This document shows, in pieces, positions 1-4,385 of a DNA stretch of 7,833 bases. Origin of the DNA: JBBQVO01 sp038211505 (GTDB taxonomy: Bacteria > Chloroflexota > Dehalococcoidia > DSTF01 > JACRBR01); contig JBBQVO010000162.1 of assembly GCA_038211505.1 (NCBI GenBank), positions 1 to 7,833 on the forward strand, read 5' to 3'. Made by a program: the position numbers and the translations under genes. The number at the start of each line of letters is the position of its first letter. Within the stretch, counting starts at the first letter, position 1. Under the pieces are notes generated by a model. That model was not told the DNA's origin and did no database searches. It was given only the letters and a program-made list of their open reading frames with translations.

Positions 1-128
1 AAGAGAAGGGCATCGGCCCGCTCGAGGTTCTCGGCTGCGTGACGATGCAAGTCTTCGTCCACTATCCCCGCACGATGATCGCAGCAGCCGTCCAATGTCA
101 CGTTAATGGAGTACCGAAGCGGTCGCAT
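1..128 (-). CDS. Dihydrofolate reductase family protein (RibD C-terminal-like), N-terminal fragment, cut by window edge
   Basis: Reading the minus strand from the ATG at 126-128 gives 42 uninterrupted residues, beginning MRPLRYSINVTLDGCCDH and continuing through DEDLHRHAAENLERADALL before leaving the window. The opening beta strand with S-x-x-V-T-L-D-G, then a loop, then a helix ending in R/A-D-A-L-L, is the N-terminal signature of the stand-alone dihydrofolate-reductase-like / RibD C-terminal family. In complete members the next residues form the glycine-rich nucleotide-binding turn, usually G-R-x-T-Y, which would lie beyond position 1. These are cytoplasmic NAD(P)H-dependent reductase-fold proteins, mostly of unknown substrate, and are not the folate enzyme itself. 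The start is well supported: no Shine-Dalgarno is present, but a TATTCT -10 box ends exactly 6 nt before the ATG, as expected for a leaderless transcript. It lies on the same strand as the lipoprotein gene, 184 bp downstream of it. Family assignment is from remembered motif similarity. Confidence 0.8.
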   Translation of the reverse strand, partial: MRPLRYSINVTLDGCCDHRAGIVDEDLHRHAAENLERADALL

Positions 129-134
129 CTCACA

Positions 135-140
135 AGAATA
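135..140 (-). promoter_or_regulatory. Putative leaderless -10 box (TATTCT) of the reductase-like gene
   Basis: On the minus strand TATTCT is followed by six bases (TGTGAG) and then the ATG. This places the transcription start at or next to the A of the start codon. No clear TTGACA-like -35 is seen 16-19 bp upstream. The same spacing occurs in front of ligD. Confidence 0.45.
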
Positions 141-203
141 CCGCCGATGGGTTACGTGATGTGTCCGTTTGGAAACCGGATCGGCTGCTGGACCTCTCAC
201 TGG

Positions 204-232
204 AAAAAACCCCGAGCCGGTCGTCCGGACCG
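204..232 (-). terminator. Possible intrinsic terminator of the lipoprotein gene
   Basis: Read on the minus strand, CGGTC (228-232) pairs with GACCG (218-222) around a 5-nt loop, with a possible extra wobble pair. About 8 nt later comes a run of six T (204-209). It lies about 80 bp past the lipoprotein stop and before the reductase-like gene, the right place for a terminator. The stem is short and its distance to the T-run is longer than ideal, so this is tentative. Confidence 0.3.
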
Positions 233-312
233 AACCCGCCGACGAGGTCCTCGACAAGTCGCCCCGCGGACAAGCCACACTCGACGGGATCGCCAAATCC
301 GCGACACACTAC

Positions 313-1227
313 TTAGTGTGCCGATTTCAGCTTCTCATCGATGATTTTCGCGAGGGCTAGTTCGTCTACGCCGGTGGGGAGGGTGTCGGTGAAGGCGAGG
401 CGGAGGACGGCACCGGCGTAGTCGCCGCGGGCGAAGAAGTACATGCGCATGGTGATGGCGTTGAGCTTCGGGACGTCGGCGCCGGAGCCGCCGGCGAAGC
501 CGCTGATCAACTCGCCGAGGGCGCTGATGTCGATCGTCATCTGGAAGCCGGCGGCGCCATCGCCGAGGCCGGGCGCATCGAGCTTGCTGACATTGGTGAG
601 CTTGAAGGGCAGTGCACCGCCGCCGCTCGACGAGGCGATCGCGTCTTCGAGATCTTGCTGGCTGAGATCCTTGAAGGAGGCGAAGGCATTGCCGAGATCC
701 TGGAGGTCGTCGGGCTTGATGACCATGGCGGCAACGACGCCGAGGCTGGAGAAGTCGCCGCTGGAGGCGTCACCGCTGTTGGCGATGCGGGCGGAGATGT
801 TCATGCCGCCGGTGCTGGTGATGCCGTCTGGGGCGCGGAAGCTGTAGGCGGGGGAGTTCGTATAGCCGGATGGCATCTGGGAGTTCGAGGGGAGGTACTG
901 CTCGAGGGTGGGATCGCCGGCGCCGAGGCCTGTCAGCGATCCAGTTGCGCCAGCGCTGCTGCTGAGGGCGCCGCCGAAGACGGAGCCGAAGACTCGACCG
1001 AAGGTATTTTCGCTGGAGGTGCCGGATGTCGATTTCGCGGGGGTGGCGGTGGTGCGGGCTGTGCGGGTCGGGGTCGCGGGCGAGGTGCTTGTGGCTCTCG
1101 GCGCCGCTGTGGCGGCCGCTTCGGTCGCGGCTGGCGTGGCAGTCGGTTGTGACGACGGCTTGTCGCTGCCGCAGGAGGCGGCGAGAAGCGCGATCATTGC
1201 GAGGGTGGCGAGCAAGGTGCGCTTCAT
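313..1227 (-). CDS. Secreted lipoprotein of unknown function with Thr/Ala/Pro/Ser-rich linker
   Basis: 304 residues. The N-terminus MKRTLLATLAMIALLAASC is a type II (lipoprotein) signal peptide: two basic residues, a hydrophobic core, and a lipobox A-A-S-C with the lipidated Cys at 19. The residue after the Cys is Gly. Residues about 23-70 are a low-complexity linker of T, A, P, S and a few R, of the kind that spaces a domain from the membrane surface. A Gly/Ser-rich stretch (about 71-104) follows, then a folded domain of about 200 residues (105-304) beginning L-E-Q-Y-L-P-S and ending in a basic amphipathic helix (LALAKIIDEKLKSAH). The mature part has no cysteine besides Cys19. I do not recognise the domain; its P-S-x-x-x-M-P-S-G-Y opening recalls solute-binding or sensor-type extracellular domains, but no function can be assigned. 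The start is supported by GGAGG 6 nt upstream and a TATACT -10 box. It seems to be a single-gene unit, as both flanks carry their own signals. Confidence 0.9.
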   Translation of the reverse strand: MKRTLLATLAMIALLAASCGSDKPSSQPTATPAATEAAATAAPRATSTSPATPTRTARTTATPAKSTSGTSSENTFGRVFGSVFGGALSSSAGATGSLTGLGAGDPTLEQYLPSNSQMPSGYTNSPAYSFRAPDGITSTGGMNISARIANSGDASSGDFSSLGVVAAMVIKPDDLQDLGNAFASFKDLSQQDLEDAIASSSGGGALPFKLTNVSKLDAPGLGDGAAGFQMTIDISALGELISGFAGGSGADVPKLNAITMRMYFFARGDYAGAVLRLAFTDTLPTGVDELALAKIIDEKLKSAH

Positions 1228-1233
1228 GGGCGG

Positions 1234-1257
1234 CCTCCGGGCGGGTCTCTCAGTATA
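1234..1257 (-). promoter_or_regulatory. Promoter -10 (TATACT) and Shine-Dalgarno (GGAGG) of the lipoprotein gene
   Basis: On the minus strand TATACT lies at 1252-1257 and GGAGG at 1234-1238, the latter 6 nt before the ATG at 1227. The predicted 5' leader is under 20 nt. This is the only gene in the window with both a good -10 box and a canonical ribosome-binding site. No good -35 was found. Confidence 0.6.
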
Positions 1258-1345
1258 GATATTGTCGGCATCTTTGGGTGTTGAGGGCGGCGGATGTTTG
1301 CGGATTATGTGGTCGTGTAGGGAAGCTGGGGTAGCCGGGTTCGGC

Positions 1346-1480
1346 GCGATGTTCGCGATCCGGGCACGGGCGTAGCTGAAGCTGCGTCCCTACCTTCTCG
1401 GGCGGCGATAGTGTCGGATCCGGGGCGATGATCGTGATCTGGGGACGGACGGAGCTGAAGCTGCGTCCCTACCTTCTCGG
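1346..1480 (+). repeat. Two copies of an intergenic palindromic repeat, 79 bp apart
   Basis: A 28-bp stretch is identical at 1374-1401 and 1453-1480 (starting AGCTGAAGCTGCGTCCC). With mismatches, the similarity extends upstream to 1346 and 1425, giving units of about 56 bp at a period of 79 bp. Within each unit there is an imperfect palindrome, GGACGGAGCT / AGCTGCGTCC in copy 2 and GGGCGTAGCT / AGCTGCGTCC in copy 1. In plus-strand RNA, copy 1 keeps the stem through G-U pairs. The pair fills most of the spacer between the lipoprotein promoter and the thioredoxin-like gene. No transposase or coding potential is seen. It looks like a REP/MITE-type dispersed element. Confidence 0.7.
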
Positions 1481-1490
1481 TTCGGAATGC

Positions 1491-1515
1491 GAGCGGCGAT
1501 CGGTGAGCGCCGCTC
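1491..1515 (-). terminator. Hairpin just after the thioredoxin-like gene, possible terminator
   Basis: GAGCGGC (1491-1497) and GCCGCTC (1509-1515) form a perfect 7-bp stem with an 11-nt loop, 3 bp past the stop codon of the minus-strand gene. No T-run follows in the direction of transcription, so intrinsic termination is doubtful; it could protect the 3' end or be fortuitous. Confidence 0.25.
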
Positions 1516-1518
1516 AAG

Positions 1519-2529
1519 TTAGAGTTTTACTAGTTGGTCTAGGGCGTCTACTAGTTCTACTTCGCTGAAGATGGATTCGAAGTGGCCGGCGACTTTGCCG
1601 TCGCTGGACATGAAGAAGGTCCAGGGTTCGGTCTGCAGTCCCCATTCGGCCATGGCGGGACGGAACTTCTGAGTTTGGAAGTCTTGCCAGACTTCGATGT
1701 GGACGAAGTCGACGCGATCTTTGTATGCGGGCACCTGCGAGAGGAGCACTTCGAGAACGGGGCCGCAGAAGCGCGTCTGGCAGAAGGCGGGCGTGCTGAA
1801 CTGAACGACGAGCGGGCGGCCCTTGCCCAGCACATCGCCGATTACTTTGTCGTGCAGAGAGCAGGCGGGGGTGCGCGAGCAGAGCGTCTCGATCGCGGAG
1901 TTGGTGGCAAACGTGTCGTTCTTGCTGGCGGGGGGGATCTGGCCCTGGGCGGGGACGTGCGGTTGATCGAGCACGGTGAATGGCGCCTGCACCGTGATCG
2001 GCGCGCCGCCGCTCTTGGGGGTGGCGGTCACTTCGACGCCCCAGCGGCCGGCCTGATCGAACGGCGCGGTGGCGACGTAGAAGGCGATCGTGTCGGCGGA
2101 TGCGCCCTGCGGGCTGCTGTCGTGGGCGTGGGCGCTATCGATGGACACTTCGTAGAGCTGCGCATCGCCCTCGCCGCGAAAGCTGCCGTTGTTGCCGGTG
2201 CCATCGATGGTAAAGAATTTGAGGTGGACGTCGGCGTCCTTCACGAGTTTGTTGCCGTCGGTGAGAAGGCCGATGGGAAAGCGATTCGCCTCGCCCTGGA
2301 TGAACTCGGAGCCGAGGAGGACGGGCTTGATCGGGCCGGTTGCGGCGGTCGCGGCGGGCGCGGCGGACCTATCGGCGGTGGACGGAGTCGGCTGTTTCTT
2401 TCCGCTCGAGCCGCAGCCCATGGCGTAGAAGGCGGCGCCGCCGGCGATCGTCGCACATGAGCCACGGAGGAAGTGGCGACGGTCCAGGGCGCGGGAGAAG
2501 GGGGAACTCGAGCCGGCAGGTTGAGTCAC
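1519..2529 (-). CDS. Tat-exported thioredoxin-fold lipoprotein-like protein with displaced cysteine pair
   Basis: 336 residues from the GTG at 2527-2529, or 353 from the ATG at 2578-2580. Numbers here use the GTG. A Tat signal is clear: D-R-R-H-F-L-R with the twin arginines at 17-18, then a hydrophobic A/G segment ending in A-M-G-C (Cys39), a weak lipobox, so the protein is probably exported folded and perhaps lipidated. A low-complexity stretch (about 43-65) leads to a beta-sandwich-like domain (about 67-190). The C-terminal 100 residues are thioredoxin-like: a strand L-V-V-Q-F-S-T-P-A-F, cysteines at 250 and 255, then G-P, a long helix, and T-E-P-W at 300-303, the cis-proline position. The usual CxxC is absent: the second Cys of CGPC is Val (C-G-P-V), and a Cys lies five residues upstream instead. 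A further pair, Cys217 and Cys223, precedes the domain. A redox or metal-related envelope role is likely; substrate unknown. The GTG is preferred because GGAGA lies 9 nt upstream while the ATG has no ribosome-binding site. Confidence 0.85.
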   Translation of the reverse strand: MTQPAGSSSPFSRALDRRHFLRGSCATIAGGAAFYAMGCGSSGKKQPTPSTADRSAAPAATAATGPIKPVLLGSEFIQGEANRFPIGLLTDGNKLVKDADVHLKFFTIDGTGNNGSFRGEGDAQLYEVSIDSAHAHDSSPQGASADTIAFYVATAPFDQAGRWGVEVTATPKSGGAPITVQAPFTVLDQPHVPAQGQIPPASKNDTFATNSAIETLCSRTPACSLHDKVIGDVLGKGRPLVVQFSTPAFCQTRFCGPVLEVLLSQVPAYKDRVDFVHIEVWQDFQTQKFRPAMAEWGLQTEPWTFFMSSDGKVAGHFESIFSEVELVDALDQLVKL

Positions 2530-2538
2530 AGTCTGGAG

Positions 2539-2589
2539 TCTCCACGGCCGAAGCGGCCGATGTGCATCGGGTGGTCTCATCGTAGGATA
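2539..2589 (-). promoter_or_regulatory. Start region of the thioredoxin-like gene: -10 box, hairpin, Shine-Dalgarno
   Basis: On the minus strand TATCCT (2584-2589) fits TANNNT but ends only 3 nt before the ATG at 2580, too close for that codon to be within the transcript. A perfect hairpin CGGCCG-CTT-CGGCCG follows (2545-2559), then GGAGA (2539-2543) 9 nt before the GTG at 2529. The arrangement favours the GTG start with a leader of about 45 nt in which the hairpin abuts the ribosome-binding site. Confidence 0.4.
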
Positions 2590-2684
2590 CGCTGGATCGG
2601 CGCTGACCGATCTTGTGAACCGCCACCCCCCGCGCTGGCACGAATGCCGACGCGCTCAGACGGGTCGCCACGAGATCGCGTCTT

Positions 2685-2704
2685 CTTGACGAAAAACCGT
2701 CAAG
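2685..2704. other. Perfect inverted repeat CTTGACG-N6-CGTCAAG
   Basis: CTTGACG at 2685-2691 and CGTCAAG at 2698-2704 form a perfect 7-bp stem around AAAAAC. On the minus strand the loop reads GTTTTT. No T-run follows on either strand, so it is not an ordinary intrinsic terminator. In a divergent intergenic region a regulator binding site is an alternative, but no regulator gene is in the window. Confidence 0.4.
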
Positions 2705-2853
2705 GGCCCGCCGTCTGCCGTCACATCCTTCGACTCCACATGTTATGTTTTCGTATTCCTTAGCGGGTATTGAAAAAGCCGGTGCTGAAAACGTCGCTGC
2801 TCGCGAACCGATCGGGTGGCGGGCGAGTCGAGCGTCGCAGTTGCACCCCGCGG

Positions 2854-2993
2854 GCTGAAACGCCCCGCTATCGATCGGGGCAACGCCCGCGCTACCGATG
2901 GCTGAACGCCCGCGCAACAGATGGCTGACGTACGCGTTGCAGATGGCCGAACGCCCGCAGCTACCGACGGCTGACGTGCACGCGCTACCGATG
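2854..2993 (+). repeat. Degenerate tandem array, six units of 21-26 bp
   Basis: Six consecutive units begin at 2854, 2880, 2901, 2924, 2946 and 2970. Approximate consensus is GCTGAACGCCCGC followed by GCTACCGATG. The left part (GCTGA or close, then ACG) and the closing GATG are most constant; the middle varies (CTACC, CAACA, TTGCA). Lengths are 26, 21, 23, 22, 24 and 24 bp. The array ends 17 bp before the upstream candidate ATG (3011) of the acyltransferase gene. Unequal unit length and lack of a split into constant repeats and unique spacers rule out a CRISPR. Confidence 0.75.
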
Positions 2994-2996
2994 AGA

Positions 2997-3020
2997 TAGT
3001 TTTCAGCGCCATGTTGGCGC
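2997..3020 (+). promoter_or_regulatory. Possible -10 box and hairpin before the acyltransferase gene
   Basis: TAGTTT (2997-3002) fits TANNNT and is followed 8 nt later by an in-frame ATG at 3011. That ATG lies in a perfect hairpin GCGCCA-TGT-TGGCGC (3006-3020). If transcription starts here, the message would begin close to 3010, and translation could begin at 3011 (leaderless) or at the ATG at 3080. No Shine-Dalgarno is seen for either. Confidence 0.3.
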
Positions 3021-3079
3021 CACATGGGGGGATCTTGGCGAGGCAATCGGCCGCCCTTCCGGCAGAAACTTCCCGGCGC

Positions 3080-4357
3080 ATGCCATCGCTCGATCGCATC
3101 GCGGCGATCGACATCCTGCGCGGCTTCGCGATCATTGGGGTCGTGCTCAATCATCTCTGGGACGACATTCGGAACCACGCGGTGCCAGCGCACTGGTATT
3201 ACGCACGGGTCGGCTGGGATGTTCGCGATGGCGAATGGAGCCGCGTCCCGACGGCGCTATTTGAGGCGATTCTGCGCGGCGGCTACCTCGTGCCGCTGTT
3301 CATGATGCTGAGCGGCCTGTCTCTGTACATGGCGACGGCGCGAAAGCCGGACAGCCTCGATATCCCGACGTTCTATCGCCGCCGGTTCCGCCAATTGATC
3401 GTGCCGTACTGGTTCGCGGTGGTGTTGACGCTTTCAACGATCATCGCCATCGCGATCATCCAGGTCGCGCTTCACGGCGGCGGGTTCGCCTATCAGTACC
3501 ACCATGTGACGGAGGGACGCTACGACTACATCGCTCCGGGGCACTGGGAACTCGTCGCGAGCGTGTTGCTGATTCCGCGGGCGTTCAGCAGTGAGTGGCT
3601 GTCATCGCCGCCGCCACTGATGTGGTTCGTCGTGCCGATCTTGCAGTACTACCTGCTCTTTCCGTTCCTCCTGCGGCTGATCGGACGCATCGGCGTCGCG
3701 CGATTCGCCTTGACGGCGTTCGCTGCGACAATTGCGGCGAGGTTGGCCTTGATCGTGTTCGTCGGGCCGATCGGTGACAATCCGGCGCGCTACTTTGCTC
3801 ACGCATTCGTGCCGTTCCGCTTCTTCGAGTTTGCGCTGGGGATGTCGCTCGGCTACCTGCTCGTGCATCATCGCGAGCGCTTGCGGGAGATCATTTCCCG
3901 CCCGGCAATCATCGCGCTGATGGTCGTCGCCGGCTTCGCTATGGAGATCACGGGCGTGCTTGTCGACGAGCGCGATGCGTATATCGGCGCCGTCGGAGCG
4001 CCGATCGTCGTCTTGGGCGTGGCGTTGCTGGTGCTGCCGATGATGTTGGCGCCGGCGCGGCGGCTGGAAGTATCGGCGCCGGGACGTCTCCTGGCGTGGG
4101 TGGGGCCGCTGTCGTTCGCGGTGCTCATTGCGAGCGAGCCGATACGACTGGTCGCGAGCTTGCTGCGCGTCGAGCAGGTGCCGACGGCGTTTTGGTGGCT
4201 GTTCCTCGTGTTGTACTTCCCGATGACGTTTTTCCTCGCGAGGCCGATCGCCCGCTTGCTCGGCCTCGGGAGGCAGGCGAAACCCGCGCGGCCACCGGCC
4301 GCGACGGACGCACCGATGGCAACCAGCGACGACGCGCTCGCGACCGCGCCCGCTTAG
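3080..4357 (+). CDS. Acyltransferase-3 family integral membrane protein
   Basis: 425 residues from the ATG at 3080; an in-frame ATG at 3011 would add 23 residues. About 10 or 11 hydrophobic helices span the protein. The family hallmarks are in order: D-I-L-R-G near the N-terminus (Arg14) with V-V-L-N-H (His25) at the end of the first helix; L-F-M-M-L-S-G-L closing the second; an arginine cluster R-R-R-F-R (100-104) before L-I-V-P-Y-W; and W-F-V-V-P-I-L-Q-Y-Y in the middle. In characterised OafA/WecH-type members this His and the RxxR motif handle acyl-CoA, and an acyl group (often acetyl) is moved across or onto surface glycans, lipids or antibiotics. The acceptor cannot be deduced, as no glycan genes are adjacent. 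The C-terminal 25 or so residues are a cytoplasmic-type A/P/T-rich tail. The 3080 start is preferred because family members usually begin a few residues before this motif. It converges on ligD. Confidence 0.88.
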   Translation: MPSLDRIAAIDILRGFAIIGVVLNHLWDDIRNHAVPAHWYYARVGWDVRDGEWSRVPTALFEAILRGGYLVPLFMMLSGLSLYMATARKPDSLDIPTFYRRRFRQLIVPYWFAVVLTLSTIIAIAIIQVALHGGGFAYQYHHVTEGRYDYIAPGHWELVASVLLIPRAFSSEWLSSPPPLMWFVVPILQYYLLFPFLLRLIGRIGVARFALTAFAATIAARLALIVFVGPIGDNPARYFAHAFVPFRFFEFALGMSLGYLLVHHRERLREIISRPAIIALMVVAGFAMEITGVLVDERDAYIGAVGAPIVVLGVALLVLPMMLAPARRLEVSAPGRLLAWVGPLSFAVLIASEPIRLVASLLRVEQVPTAFWWLFLVLYFPMTFFLARPIARLLGLGRQAKPARPPAATDAPMATSDDALATAPA

Positions 4358-4360
4358 GGT

Positions 4361-4385
4361 CGAGATTCGTCGCGATCACGACTCG
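4361..4385. terminator. Hairpin in the 18-bp convergent gap, possible bidirectional terminator
   Basis: CGAG (4361-4364) and TCGT (4367-4370) pair with ACGA (4378-4381) and CTCG (4382-4385), giving 8 bp with a 2-nt bulge and a 7-nt loop between two convergent stop codons. The right arm includes the end of ligD. There is no T-run on either side, so the call is weak. Confidence 0.2.

Larger units (their letters stand above)
2590..3005. other. Intergenic region without a gene between divergent genes
   Basis: No reading frame here has convincing coding character on either strand; the longer open frames run antisense or out of frame into the flanking genes. The stretch holds a 7-bp hairpin at 2685-2704, an AT-rich patch at about 2736-2776 (for instance TATGTTTTCGTATTCCT) that could contain promoter elements for either side, and the tandem array at 2854-2993. 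A further copy-like GCTGAAAACG at 2784 may be a degenerate outlying unit. Confidence 0.6.

Noticed and set aside
1..128. Trimethoprim-type true dihydrofolate reductase
   Set aside because: The V-T-L-D-G opening belongs to the broader RibD C-terminal-like family, and the folate-binding part is not in the window; no basis for a folate role.
303..318. CACACT-ACTT-AGTGTG inverted repeat overlapping the lipoprotein stop as a terminator
   Set aside because: Only 6 bp, AT/GC-mixed, no T-run after it; the stem downstream next to the six-T run at 204-209 is a better candidate.
3..344. Plus-strand open frame across the left edge
   Set aside because: Its second half is Arg/Thr/Pro-rich and lacks the base composition of a real gene, and it lies opposite the well-supported minus-strand reductase-like N-terminus and the end of the lipoprotein gene.
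1305..1517. Small minus-strand open frame in the spacer before the lipoprotein gene
   Set aside because: It is made largely of the two repeat copies and has no start signals or domain-like composition.
1582..2460. Long plus-strand open frame (292 codons) opposite the thioredoxin-like gene
   Set aside because: G/A/E/R-biased composition typical of an antisense shadow of a high-GC gene; no domain, no start signals, and the opposite strand encodes a clear Tat protein.
2854..2993. CRISPR array
   Set aside because: Units are adjacent, 21-26 bp, and degenerate throughout; there are no constant repeats separated by unique spacers of fixed length, and no cas genes.
2369..3193. Minus-strand open frame of 274 codons spanning the divergent intergenic region
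   Set aside because: Out of frame with the thioredoxin-like gene at one end and antisense to the acyltransferase at the other; runs through the tandem array, no domain character.
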